Positions 9,278-19,660 of a stretch of DNA of 64,000 bases are shown here, one piece after another (position 1 is the stretch's first letter; every line of letters begins with the position of its first letter). Made by a program: the position numbers and the translations under genes. Source of the DNA: Flavobacterium taihuense (lineage in GTDB: Bacteria > Bacteroidota > Bacteroidia > Flavobacteriales > Flavobacteriaceae); NCBI RefSeq assembly GCF_019351435.1, contig NZ_JAHWYN010000004.1, positions 112,413-176,412 on the forward strand, written 5' to 3'. Under the pieces are notes generated by a model. The model saw only the letters and a list, made by a program, of their open reading frames with translations, did no database searches and was not told where the DNA came from.

Positions 9278-11530
9278 TTATCTTGAAGAAATTATTTTTT
9301 GAGTACTACTACCTCTGTTAGTAGTTAGTTTTACAATATAAACTTGCTCTTTGGTAGTATTTGAATTAAGATTTAGTGTGATTTCTTTGTTCAAATAACT
9401 GTTGCTGTCTTTTTTTGAAAGTACTAAAAGACCATGAACATTAAAAACTTCAATTAATACTTCAGAAGAATAATCAAAATTATATCTGAGAGTAAGTTGA
9501 TCTTTGAAAGGAATAGGATAGGCAGTAAAACCTACTTCTTCAGCTTTTTGAGTAGCCAGTTCCTCTTTCGGAGCAATTGATTGAGTCATTTTTTCCGAAG
9601 ATGATGTTCCGCATGTGTTCGCATCTGAATAACAGCCATTGTTTTGTACAGTAACCCAGTACCCAGATCCTGCAGGAAAACCATTAAATGTTATTCCATT
9701 AGTGGCATCTTGTGAAGTAGCTGTATAAGAAGAGGATACTAAAGGATTTCCATTTTTTGTTAATGTCGTAATCTCGGCTTCATTTTTATCTTTTACTATA
9801 TAAGTGGCTCCACTAACTACACTTGAAAGAGTAATACTAAAAGTGTTTTCATCACAAGCAGGTGCATTATAAGTAACATTTGGTGCGGAAGGATTGCTGT
9901 TCACTGTTATTGTAGTTTCTGCTGATGAGGAACATGCATTAATGTCGGTGATAGTTACTGTGAATTTCTCATTATTAACGAATCCTGTTACTGTTGGACT
10001 ATGTGAATTTGTACTAGTTATGGTAGCGCTTCCGTTGCTTGTCCAAGACCATGATGTAGCGTTGCCTCCAGTTTCATTTAACGTGAAACTTGTAGTACTT
10101 GAACAAACAGGGCCATTGTTCGTAGCCACTGCAGTTGGCAGCGGATTTACCACAATATTAATTGTACCCGTACAGCTGCCATCAGCACTAGTATAAGTAA
10201 TCGTTTTTGTTCCTGCTCCGCCAGCATTGGAAGGTGTAAAATAGTAAGGGCCGGTACCACTAACTCCCGATCCACTAAAAGTACCTCCACTTGGTGTTGC
10301 AGACAAGAGATAGGCTGTTCCATCGTCAGCGCATTTTGCCGAAATTGGTGTAATATCGGTGGTGCCAAAATTTAGATCCACAGGAATAGGAGTTATGAAA
10401 TCTTTGAGTGCAGCAGTTGAAGCAGCTGAAGCCTTTGTTTTAACCCATAGTGTTTTTATTTTGAGTCCACTGCAGCTTGAACCTCCGAGCGTTTGATTTA
10501 TTAGGTAAGTGACATTGACTGCAGCTTCTACAAATGCGTATTGTTGGTATGTATTTGTACCGAATACGGAATATGGTACATTAGTTTCAGCACCCTGTCT
10601 GTTTGTTTCAGCAAATGCATTCGTTGCTAATTGTGGTAAAGTTACTAGTTGGTATGACCAAGTATTTCCGGTTAGTTCCCATTGATAAATATATACATTT
10701 GGTTTTGAACCTCCATTGGTATATTCCATTGAAATAATTATATCGTCTTTGGTTCTACCACCTCCATTTTGTTTACTTGCCAATGGAGTTCCCGTAAATG
10801 TTCCGTTGGTATTTTGTACAATGGTACCTTGCAATAATTCAAAGTCAATGTAGCTAGTTCCATTAGTAGACAAACGGTCACCAGATATAAAGATCCATTG
10901 ATTATTACTGGGATCACGAGATACATGATACAATGCATTATCAATATCATTTTTATCAGGTGCCGAATTAGTAAACCATTTTAAAGCCGAAACATAATCA
11001 TTAAATTTACTTCCATTTGTAAAAATATCATCATTGGATCCATAGGGTTCTTCTGAATCCACACGTCCACTGGTTTGGGAAGTAGCCGGTGCTATGGGAT
11101 TGCCTGAAATGTCAAAAACAGATCCACCGGTACCATTAGATCCAGGATACCAATCCCCTTGATTGGCTGTAAATGGGCTAGGACTAGTAGGTGTATTAGC
11201 TCTTAAGCCTCCGTCAATAGCCAAACCTCCAGTTGGTGGATTCACATTGGCAAACTGTGCGAAAAGTTGTGTAGAAAAAAAGAGCAAAAATAGCAAAGTT
11301 TTCATTGCTATATTTTTAAAAGAGGGCAACATTCTTTCATACCACGTCGATTTTAGAACCCCGATATTTAAATACTGGTTTGCAGAGTGTTTGTTTTGTA
11401 GTTTAGGGCTGAAATGAAATGAATCAGGTTTAAAAAAAACTAAAGGAGAAATGTTGTTTCTTTTTGAAAAATAGCCTTTCATTTTATCGGATAAAATATC
11501 GAGAAACTCGAAAAATGTATTCTTTTTCAT
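9278..11530 (-). CDS. Large secreted T9SS cargo protein with Ig/PKD-like repeats and C-terminal sorting domain
   Basis: A 750-residue protein as read from the first ATG. A clear signal peptide, MKTLLFLLFFSTQLFAQ, begins only at residue 76 (ATG at 11303-11305), so either the true start is there, giving 675 residues, or the 75-residue basic/aromatic extension is a long leader. The middle has several beta-sandwich modules rich in Ser, Thr and Gly (for example TAYLLSATPSGGTFSGSGVSG), like surface adhesins. The last 75 residues, FTAYPIPFKDQLTLRYNF...YIVKLTTNRG, are a type A T9SS sorting domain, so the protein is exported through the type IX system. Its specific function is not recognisable. Confidence 0.85.
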   Translation of the reverse strand: MKKNTFFEFLDILSDKMKGYFSKRNNISPLVFFKPDSFHFSPKLQNKHSANQYLNIGVLKSTWYERMLPSFKNIAMKTLLFLLFFSTQLFAQFANVNPPTGGLAIDGGLRANTPTSPSPFTANQGDWYPGSNGTGGSVFDISGNPIAPATSQTSGRVDSEEPYGSNDDIFTNGSKFNDYVSALKWFTNSAPDKNDIDNALYHVSRDPSNNQWIFISGDRLSTNGTSYIDFELLQGTIVQNTNGTFTGTPLASKQNGGGRTKDDIIISMEYTNGGSKPNVYIYQWELTGNTWSYQLVTLPQLATNAFAETNRQGAETNVPYSVFGTNTYQQYAFVEAAVNVTYLINQTLGGSSCSGLKIKTLWVKTKASAASTAALKDFITPIPVDLNFGTTDITPISAKCADDGTAYLLSATPSGGTFSGSGVSGTGPYYFTPSNAGGAGTKTITYTSADGSCTGTINIVVNPLPTAVATNNGPVCSSTTSFTLNETGGNATSWSWTSNGSATITSTNSHSPTVTGFVNNEKFTVTITDINACSSSAETTITVNSNPSAPNVTYNAPACDENTFSITLSSVVSGATYIVKDKNEAEITTLTKNGNPLVSSSYTATSQDATNGITFNGFPAGSGYWVTVQNNGCYSDANTCGTSSSEKMTQSIAPKEELATQKAEEVGFTAYPIPFKDQLTLRYNFDYSSEVLIEVFNVHGLLVLSKKDSNSYLNKEITLNLNSNTTKEQVYIVKLTTNRGSSTQKIISSR

Positions 11531-11610
11531 GATACTAAAGTTTTAACACCATACTTGTTAAAAAGCAGGAAACAAGTAGACTTGGAAATGCAAACTTGAA
11601 GAAATACCAA

Positions 11611-11660
11611 ACATCTTCACAAATAGATTCATGAAGTACTCCATCATTAAAAGGTGTTTT
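11611..11660 (-). repeat. Duplicated leader motif, copy 1 (nearest the T9SS gene)
   Basis: On the gene strand it reads CCTTTTAATGATGGAGTACT then TCATGAATCTATTTGTGAAG. It contains a short frame beginning MMEYFMNLFVKMFG, 29 codons long, which ends about 40 bases before the ATG of the T9SS gene. CTTCA and TGAAG can pair as a small hairpin. Confidence 0.65.
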
Positions 11661-11793
11661 ATTTTGGGGGAATAAATAAACTTTTATTAACCGAAAGGGC
11701 TTTTAAAAAAAACCTTAGTTTAAATTAATAAATAAATATTGGAAAAACTGAAAGCTTACTGATTTGGGTGATATTGCTGTCAGACAACTTTAA

Positions 11794-11840
11794 ACACCTT
11801 CATATAAATTTATGAAGTACTCCATCATCAAAAGGATATT
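11794..11840 (-). repeat. Duplicated leader motif, copy 2
   Basis: On the gene strand it reads CCTTTTGATGATGGAGTACT then the perfect 20-base hairpin unit CTTCATAAATTTATATGAAG. A short frame, MMEYFINLYEGV, begins at the same place as in copy 1 but stops after 12 codons. Seventeen consecutive bases around the GGAGTACTTCAT block agree with copy 1 apart from one position. Confidence 0.65.
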
Positions 11841-12384
11841 CTACTGTGGGGAGCAATAACTAAATTCTTTTTTTACCAATGAACTGTTTTGTAAAACAGT
11901 TTTAAATTCAATTATTTTTGTAGATTAAAGTTAAGCAATTAGTTTGAAAACCGACAAATAGAGTCTCATAAATCTGATAAAAAACAGCAATATCCGATGA
12001 ATAACTTTTAAATTAAGAAAACGCTGTTGTTTTTATTTTGTTGATTATAAGTAAGTTGTGTTTTATTTGTGTCGTTTTGTTGTTAAAAAACTAAAATTGT
12101 AATACAGAATTATTCCGTTGTCCACTATTTGCAATTCTAGGATTGTTAATCGAGCTATATTAAAATTGATATTTACTGTATTAGATAAATTTGTAAAAGG
12201 TATAATTTACAAAAAGGATTTTATGAAGCTATATTTTGTGAATTGTAAAAAGGTTTTCAGCCTTTTTCTTTATTTTTCATTTTGTTAATTTATTGATGTA
12301 ATGTTCATAAATGTGGCAAATTTAAATTTTTGATAGGCTATAAAGGAGGTTGCTTTTATTTTTTGTTTCTTTATTTTTTCTGAT

Positions 12385-12612
12385 TTATTCTAATACAGCG
12401 CATTCGAAATCTTGGCTGTAGATAAGATCAATTATTTGTACTTCGGATAAAGTGTTGCTCACGATCCTTAAAACACAATCAATATCTTCCTGGTCAATAT
12501 TCCATTGATGGATTCCGGAATGATCATCCAGTAGATTGCTTACTTTTTGTTTGTCAACTTCTGTCTTTATATTGGTAGCAAATACCAATATGTTCTCTAA
12601 ATGGTTTTCCAT
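12385..12612 (-). CDS. Small HMA-like (ferredoxin-fold) protein lacking metal cysteines
   Basis: A 75-residue protein. The order beta (ENILVFATNI), helix (VDKQKVSNLLDDHSG), beta (IHQWNIDQEDIDCVLRIVS), helix (SEVQIIDLIYSQ), beta (FECAVLE) is that of heavy-metal-associated domains such as copper chaperones, but the metal-binding CXXC loop is absent. Similar small proteins occur in Flavobacteriia. It lies 13 bases after the TetR gene on the same strand, so the two form an operon; it may be a sensor or partner of that regulator. The fold is inferred; the function is unknown. Confidence 0.6.
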   Translation of the reverse strand: MENHLENILVFATNIKTEVDKQKVSNLLDDHSGIHQWNIDQEDIDCVLRIVSNTLSEVQIIDLIYSQDFECAVLE

Positions 12613-12625
12613 GGCTAAACTCTTT

Positions 12626-13216
12626 TTATAGTGTCAATGCTTTTAGTACCAATTCAAATGCTTCATCAGTTGTTTTTTGGGTGAGTTTAAATGGCCCTCC
12701 TCCAAAATTTTTACCTTCATTCTCAAAACGCAACAAAGAGTAGAGAGGTCCATAGGCAACACACCAGAATACTTCTGTTGAAATGGGAAGTAATTCTTTT
12801 TTATCAAGAGCATTTTTTAAAAAATCACTCATTATGATTTTAAAATCGGATAGACTTTCGTGCAAAATGTAGTCTCTATAACTGGAATGGCTCAGGAGTT
12901 CCCAACAGGCAACATTTGATGGGTATTTTAATGCAAATCGTGCTCTGTTTTCCCATTGTTTGCGTAAACCTTCTTTGAAAGGCATTGTTGGCGAGAAATC
13001 TTTGACCATTTCATTGAAAAAATTTTGTCCAATTTCAATGCCTATTTTTTTTATCAAGTCTTCTTTGTCTGTGTAATAAATATACAAAGTCGCTACCGAT
13101 ACACCACTTTCTTTTGCCAATCGATTCATTCCGAAGCCTTCTATGCCAAGTTTTACAAGCATTTCTATGGCTTTCTGTTTGACTAATTCTTCTTTATTTG
13201 TATCTCTTGTTCGCAT
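12626..13216 (-). CDS. TetR/AcrR-family transcriptional regulator
   Basis: A 196-residue regulator. Residues about 8-55 are the TetR DNA-binding domain: KQKAIEMLVKLGIEGFGMNRLAKESGVSVATLYIYYTDKEDL in consecutive segments gives the helix-turn-helix with the hallmark YIYYTDKEDL recognition region. The C-terminal domain is helical and would bind a small ligand or partner; its ligand is unknown. It is the first gene of a two-gene operon with the HMA-like protein. No efflux pump is next to it, so its target is not evident from context; autoregulation is usual for the family. Confidence 0.85.
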   Translation of the reverse strand: MRTRDTNKEELVKQKAIEMLVKLGIEGFGMNRLAKESGVSVATLYIYYTDKEDLIKKIGIEIGQNFFNEMVKDFSPTMPFKEGLRKQWENRARFALKYPSNVACWELLSHSSYRDYILHESLSDFKIIMSDFLKNALDKKELLPISTEVFWCVAYGPLYSLLRFENEGKNFGGGPFKLTQKTTDEAFELVLKALTL

Positions 13217-13316
13217 TGTTTTATTTTATAACGAAGCAAATATATTATTTATAAATGAATGTTCGCTTATTTATGGATAAAAATTATAAAAAACACAAAA
13301 CTGGTATTTGCAAAAA

Positions 13317-13346
13317 AAAAAAGACAACCGTTTCCAGTTGTCTTTT
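13317..13346 (-). terminator. Rho-independent terminator of icd
   Basis: AAAAGACAAC and GTTGTCTTTT pair around an 8-base loop; on the minus strand the stem is followed by a run of 12 T residues. It lies about 30 bases after the icd stop. Confidence 0.9.
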
Positions 13347-13376
13347 GAATATATAAAATAGAATGAACTATTTGAA

Positions 13377-15617
<2,241 letters not shown>

Positions 15618-15675
15618 CTAAATCACAATTTATTTAAGGCCTTTTGTAGAATTACATCGTTTGAGTTAAGGCGGG

Positions 15676-15683
15676 CAAAGATA
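15676..15683 (-). promoter_or_regulatory. -7 promoter box of icd (TATCTTTG)
   Basis: On the minus strand this is an exact match to the Bacteroidota consensus TAnnTTTG, about 77 bases before the icd start. No good -33 TTG is seen at the expected spacing. Confidence 0.5.
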
Positions 15684-15822
15684 AGAAATGCAGTTGTAAT
15701 AGCGGTTTTATTTGTATATAAAAAAATAAATTTAAATATATATTCTGTGATATTTTTAATTTGATATTTTAAGTGCCATTTGATTCTTAAATTATAATTT
15801 TTTATACTATAAAATTATCAAA

Positions 15823-15863
15823 AAAAAAGTCCCAATCTCGATTTTCATCGGTTGGGACTTTTT
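15823..15863 (-). terminator. Rho-independent terminator of rplS
   Basis: AAAAAAGTCCCAA pairs with TTGGGACTTTTTT; read on the minus strand it is followed by nine T residues. It lies 24 bases after the rplS stop. Confidence 0.9.
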
Positions 15864-15886
15864 TATCATTAAAGAAATAGCGTAAA

Positions 15887-16237
15887 CTATCTTCTTTTAT
15901 CTCTAATCTTAGCTTTTTTACCAGTAAGTTCTCTGAAGTAGAAAATTCTAGCTCTACGTACAGCACCTTTCTTGTTGATTTCAATTTTTTGCAAAGCTGG
16001 CAAGTTTACTGGGAAGATACGCTCAACTCCAATTGCTCCTGACATTTTACGAATTGTAAAGGTTTCTGTGTTAGCAGAACCTCTTCTTTGAATTACAACA
16101 CCTTTAAAAAACTGTGTTCTTGTTTTTTCACCCTCTTTAATTTCGTAGTAAACTGTGATTGTGTCTCCAGCTCCAAATACAGGGAATTCTTTTCTTGTAA
16201 CAAATTCGTCTTGAACGAATTTCATTAAATCTGCCAT
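15887..16237 (-). CDS. rplS: 50S ribosomal protein L19
   Basis: A 116-residue bL19, at the 30S-50S subunit interface. Recognisable segments are FGAGDTITVYYEIKEGEKTR, FKGVVIQRRGSANTETFTIR and the basic C-terminal RARIFYFRELTGKKAKIRDK. The length is typical. It has its own terminator, and a TACTTTTG promoter box at 16311-16318 with a structured leader between the box and the start. trmD lies upstream on the same strand, as in many bacteria, but the promoter between them suggests separate transcription. Confidence 0.97.
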   Translation of the reverse strand: MADLMKFVQDEFVTRKEFPVFGAGDTITVYYEIKEGEKTRTQFFKGVVIQRRGSANTETFTIRKMSGAIGVERIFPVNLPALQKIEINKKGAVRRARIFYFRELTGKKAKIRDKRR

Positions 16238-16264
16238 GATGTTTTTTTTATTATGGTTTTAAAA

Positions 16265-16300
16265 AGAGCAACATTCGCGGTTTTCGCCAGAGGTTGGTCT
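16265..16300 (-). ncRNA. Candidate L19 leader RNA in the rplS 5' UTR
   Basis: On the gene strand AGACCAAC pairs with GTTGCTCT (seven of eight positions), enclosing an internal loop and a second short stem GCG AAAAC CGC. It sits between the predicted transcription start (box at 16311-16318) and the start codon. I recall an L19 leader motif proposed for Flavobacteria in ribosomal-leader surveys, and this position fits it, but I cannot compare it with the model. It would give feedback control by L19 itself. Confidence 0.5.
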
Positions 16301-16310
16301 AATGAGGGTG

Positions 16311-16318
16311 CAAAAGTA
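16311..16318 (-). promoter_or_regulatory. -7 promoter box of rplS (TACTTTTG)
   Basis: Exact TAnnTTTG match on the minus strand, 74 bases before the rplS start. Transcription would begin near 16305, just before the hairpin leader. Confidence 0.6.
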
Positions 16319-16384
16319 AAAAATAAATATGAATTATAAATTATAAATTATAAAATATTTTGGGCGAAAACGCATAACTCATCA

Positions 16385-17065
16385 TTATTTTTCTTCTAGT
16401 AAATCTGGTCTTCTGTTCTTCGTGTGTTCGTAAGCGGTATCTTCCCTCCACTTGTCAATTTTTGCAAAATGGCCACTCAATAAAACCTCGGGAACTTTCC
16501 AACCTTTATAATCAGCAGGTCTTGTGTAAATTGGGCCAGAGAGTAATCCATCCTGAAAACTGTCTGTCAATGCCGAAGTTTCGTCACTCAAAACCCCAGG
16601 GATCAATCGGATTAAAGCGTCAGATAAAACCAAAGCACCCAATTCTCCTCCTGATAAGACATAATCGCCTATTGAAATTTCTTTGGTGATAAAATGATCA
16701 CGTACGCGTTGATCGACTCCTTTATAATGCCCGCAAAGGATGATAATGTTTTCATACATCGACATGGTGTTGGCCATTTTCTGGTTTAGCGTTTCGCCAT
16801 CGGGAGACATATATATGATTTCATCGTAGGTTCTTTCGCTTTTCAAGTGCGTGATGCAAGCATCTATGGGCTGAACTGTCATCACCATTCCGGCCCCACC
16901 TCCAAAAGGATAATCGTCAACACTTTTTTGTTTGTTGGTAGTATAATCTCTTAAATTATGAAAATGAACCTCTACCAGTCCTTTGTCAATGGCGCGTTTC
17001 ATGATAGAAGCTTCAAACGGACTTCTTAATAATTCTGGTAATACGGTAACGATATCAATTCTCAT
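16385..17065 (-). CDS. trmD: tRNA (guanine-37-N1)-methyltransferase
   Basis: A 226-residue SPOUT-fold enzyme that methylates G37 next to the anticodon, preventing frameshifts. Motifs seen: [13 protein letters not shown] at 51-63, [11 protein letters not shown] at 111-121 and the trefoil-knot SAM-binding segment [14 protein letters not shown] at 132-145. A C-terminal helical domain with [13 protein letters not shown] completes it. Length is normal. The neighbour rplS is a common partner of trmD across bacteria. Confidence 0.97.
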   Translation of the reverse strand: MRIDIVTVLPELLRSPFEASIMKRAIDKGLVEVHFHNLRDYTTNKQKSVDDYPFGGGAGMVMTVQPIDACITHLKSERTYDEIIYMSPDGETLNQKMANTMSMYENIIILCGHYKGVDQRVRDHFITKEISIGDYVLSGGELGALVLSDALIRLIPGVLSDETSALTDSFQDGLLSGPIYTRPADYKGWKVPEVLLSGHFAKIDKWREDTAYEHTKNRRPDLLEEK

Positions 17066-17174
17066 GTTGCTTTTTTATGAACAGCAAAGGTATAAATTTT
17101 TTAACCTAAAGCTACAAGTCTTTAACGCACAAAGCTTGGTATAATTCTTTGCGGACTTTGCGGTTAGATTCAAG

Positions 17175-17822
17175 CTAACTAAAACTCCATTCTTTATAAC
17201 TCATCTCTTTTTCAATTTTTTCTTCAATTTTTTCAGAGAGTTTTTGGTTGAAATCAATTCCGGTGATTTGTTCAATTGTCTCGATTGTTGTTGCAAAAGT
17301 GTAAAGTGGAGCATCCGATTTTTCATTGGGAACCAAAAACGGAATCATAACCAATCCATCGTTTTGAACCCGAACCACGATTTTAAAAAAATAATCGGGA
17401 ACCGAGACTTCTTCCGTGCCAATGGTCACCAAGTTATCGTGTAAAATACTTCCGGTTACTATAAACAGCGCTTTGTATTTATCAGCCCAATAGCGTATTT
17501 TCTGCTCGAGTCGATTCCAAATACCAGCATTAAATGCTCTGTTTTGAGGTGAAACGTTCGAGGTATAAAAAGTCTCATTGTATGCTTCTTCAGAGAATTT
17601 CATATCCGCTGCAGGAACCAAATGTCCTTTGTCGTATCCGGTATCTTTATAATTTCTCCAGTGTGCCGAGTCCGTATCAACCAAAGGATCTTGTTTGAAA
17701 TAAGGTCTTTCAAAATGATGCTGATGTTGGGATTCTGCTACCAAATAATAGGCCGCCCACTCCGCTTGTTCGTGTTCTTCGGAATACGACAGAAAGAAAT
17801 GTTTATGTCTAACTATAGTCAT
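17175..17822 (-). CDS. DNA/RNA non-specific endonuclease (NUC1/EndoG-like), without signal peptide
   Basis: A beta-beta-alpha-metal nuclease. From the ATG at 17820-17822 it has 215 residues. The active-site motif is DKGHLVPAADM, with D64 and the general-base H67, and FNAGIWNRLE carries the probable Mg-binding asparagine near residue 98. An upstream in-frame ATG at 17909 would add 29 residues, but those overlap the end of the DUF1569 gene and encode no signal peptide, so I prefer 17822. Many Bacteroidota relatives have an export signal before the VRHKHFFLSYSEEHEQAEW segment; this copy begins directly there, so it is either cytoplasmic or N-terminally truncated. Confidence 0.82.
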   Translation of the reverse strand: MTIVRHKHFFLSYSEEHEQAEWAAYYLVAESQHQHHFERPYFKQDPLVDTDSAHWRNYKDTGYDKGHLVPAADMKFSEEAYNETFYTSNVSPQNRAFNAGIWNRLEQKIRYWADKYKALFIVTGSILHDNLVTIGTEEVSVPDYFFKIVVRVQNDGLVMIPFLVPNEKSDAPLYTFATTIETIEQITGIDFNQKLSEKIEEKIEKEMSYKEWSFS

Positions 17823-17851
17823 AGACGAATTTTTTTTTAAAGGTTTGTAAA

Positions 17852-18294
17852 CTAAACTCCAAACTGTCTCAAATGATGATCCGTATGTCTCCACATCAAT
17901 TTGTTCCAATCTTCATATGTCATTTTGCCCCAAAAAGGGTGATGCATAACTTTGATAACTTGAGTTCCTTGTGCAAATTGGGCAATACTTTCTGCAAACT
18001 CATTTCGACTTGATTCAAAATCATACGAGTTTTCAAATTTAAATTCGTTGGCCGTAGGGCTATTTTTTCCAAAGTCAGTATTAAAAGCTTTGTTTTTTAG
18101 CATTCTGCCCAAAAGACGCATCAGAAAATTGATTTTAAGCCCTTGTTTACCAAATGCAACTGGATGGTGGTGTTACAATGCTTGCACATTTGGTCCACCG
18201 TCATTTTACCCCACAGCGGTTTACTCTCTGCTGTAAGCGAATTTATTCGGGCAATCATAGCCGCATTATCTGCTTTGTCATATATTGAACCCAT
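17852..18294 (-). pseudogene. DUF1569 family gene broken by a one-base frameshift
   Basis: Read from the ATG at 18292-18294 the frame gives MGSIYDKADNAAMIARINSL, then the family segment LTAESKPLWGKMTVDQMCKH, and stops after SIF. Skipping into the next frame at about 18158-18160 gives AFGKQGLKINFLMRLLGRML and continues to the normal C-terminus PFWGKMTYEDWNKLMWRHTD and HLRQFGV. Together the two frames make a complete protein of about 147 residues of the DUF1569/DinB-like type. One base appears to be missing between the codons for Q and A (CAG TT GCA). It is either a recent pseudogene or a sequencing error. Confidence 0.85.
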
Positions 18295-18374
18295 TTTTTT
18301 TCGGTTTAAAGTGTAAACAAATATAATCCATTGCGACCAAATATGCTATCAAAACACTATTGCCAAAAAGAATA

Positions 18375-18545
18375 AAGATCGTACTTATTAGGAGCAATTT
18401 CCTGCTGTTCGTTTCAAGCTTCCTAGTAGCCTTGTTTTTTCTAGGACAAAAAAGGAGCTTCCGTTGGTCGCTCTTTTTTGTCCAGAAAAAATTACAAGTC
18501 TCCTGCGCAAGGCTTTCCACTTCGATCAGGGCTAAGCTGTAGGGG
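18375..18545 (-). repeat. Dispersed palindromic repeat family, copy B
   Basis: On the minus strand: TAGCCCTGATCGAAGTGGAA, GGAGACTTGTAA, GAGCGACCAACGGAAGCTCC with a T-run, then GCTTGAAACGAACAGCAGGA. GGACAAAAAAG and CTTTTTTGTCC arms flank the GAGCGACC module and would form a strong hairpin. It occupies most of the 439-base gap between the DUF1569 pseudogene and the next hydrolase; the remainder of that gap is AT-rich promoter sequence. Confidence 0.8.
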
Positions 18546-18733
18546 AATTTAGAATTGTTAAAAAATATTTTCGTTTCATTGTCATGACTAGTATTTTTTT
18601 GTAGTTTAAATCCACTATATTTACTTTCGAATTATTATAAAAGTTCAATTAAAAGTTTTTTAACTTACGTTGAACTTCGATTATAAACAAAAATTTAAAT
18701 CCTCATTTAATTAAATTCTTAAACTAAATCAAA

Positions 18734-19585
18734 ATGACAAAGAGATTGTTTATTTCAATTGCATTAGTACTGATAGTAGGTTTGTCTTATTCGCAATCAT
18801 CAGATGATTTTGCAAAGAGTATATACGGTAGGAATCCCAAAGCAGGACATTATGCCAAAATCAATGGATTCAATATGTATTATGAAACGTATGGAGAGGG
18901 AGAGCCTTTGCTTATTATTCATGGAAATGGGGGTTCGATTAATAATTTTATATACCAGATTCCCTATTTTGCAAAGCATTATAAAGTAATCATAGCTGAT
19001 AGTAGAGCGCAAGGAAAATCAATTGACACAGGCGATGCCTTAAGCTATGAGATGATGGCAGATGACTTAAATACATTACTGGATTCACTTCACATAAATT
19101 CTTGTAATGTTATAGGGTGGAGTGATGGGGGAATAAATGGTTTGCTATTAGCAATTAAGCACCCTGATAAAGTAAAAAAACTGGCTGTTACTGGAGCCAA
19201 TTTATGGCCAGATGCGACAGCTGTAGACTCCAAGGTCATAGATTTAGTTGTAAAAGAACAAGATATATTGTCTAAACAAAGTCCAACGGCCGAGACTAAG
19301 CATGCAATGAAATTAATGAATCTATTAATTAATGAACCGCACATTTCATTGGAACAATTAAATACTATTAAATGTCCGACTCTTGTTATCGGGGGTGATC
19401 ATGATGTGATTCTTCCTATGCACACCTTGTTGATTGCTCAATCCATTCCAAAATCATATTTATGGATAATTCCTAATTCAGGACATTCAACACCTATTTT
19501 CTATAAAGATCAATTCAACAAAGCAGTTTATGATTTTTTTGAAAAGCCATTTAGAACTATAGATGGTCCAGATCGGTTTAATTAA
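18734..19585 (+). CDS. Secreted alpha/beta hydrolase
   Basis: A 283-residue hydrolase with a signal peptide of about 20 residues ending SYSQ. The oxyanion-hole motif HGNGG is at 63-67, the nucleophile elbow GWSDGG at 128-133 (Ser130), an acidic residue in GGDHDVILP near 218, and the catalytic histidine in NSGHSTP near 247: a complete triad. The architecture resembles esterases and hydrolases of the 3-oxoadipate enol-lactonase class, but the substrate cannot be named. It has no operon partner downstream; the next gene begins 76 bases later. Confidence 0.82.
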   Translation: MTKRLFISIALVLIVGLSYSQSSDDFAKSIYGRNPKAGHYAKINGFNMYYETYGEGEPLLIIHGNGGSINNFIYQIPYFAKHYKVIIADSRAQGKSIDTGDALSYEMMADDLNTLLDSLHINSCNVIGWSDGGINGLLLAIKHPDKVKKLAVTGANLWPDATAVDSKVIDLVVKEQDILSKQSPTAETKHAMKLMNLLINEPHISLEQLNTIKCPTLVIGGDHDVILPMHTLLIAQSIPKSYLWIIPNSGHSTPIFYKDQFNKAVYDFFEKPFRTIDGPDRFN

Positions 19586-19660
19586 ATAATTTAAAGTAAT
19601 TTATATTTTTTAGTGTGATATTATAAAAGACCAATAAATAAAATTAACATTTAAAAACTC

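Larger units (their letters stand above)
11531..12384. other. 854-base non-coding region with a duplicated segment
   Basis: No convincing gene of normal length is visible. The segment around 11611-11660 is repeated imperfectly at 11794-11840, exactly 181 bases apart measured at ATGAAGTACTCCATCAT versus the same words downstream, with weaker similarity continuing about 80 bases further. A small hairpin, AAAAAGG TTTTCAG CCTTTTT, lies at 12247-12267 and may terminate the HMA-like gene. Otherwise it is AT-rich and featureless. Confidence 0.7.

Noticed and set aside
11611..11840. The duplicated leader as a short CRISPR-like or IS end
   Set aside because: Only two units, 181 bases apart, no transposase or terminal target-site duplication seen; the arrangement fits a duplicated leader better.
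15802..15984. A 60-codon frame overlapping the rplS end and terminator
   Set aside because: It runs through the terminator hairpin and overlaps rplS in another frame; not a gene.
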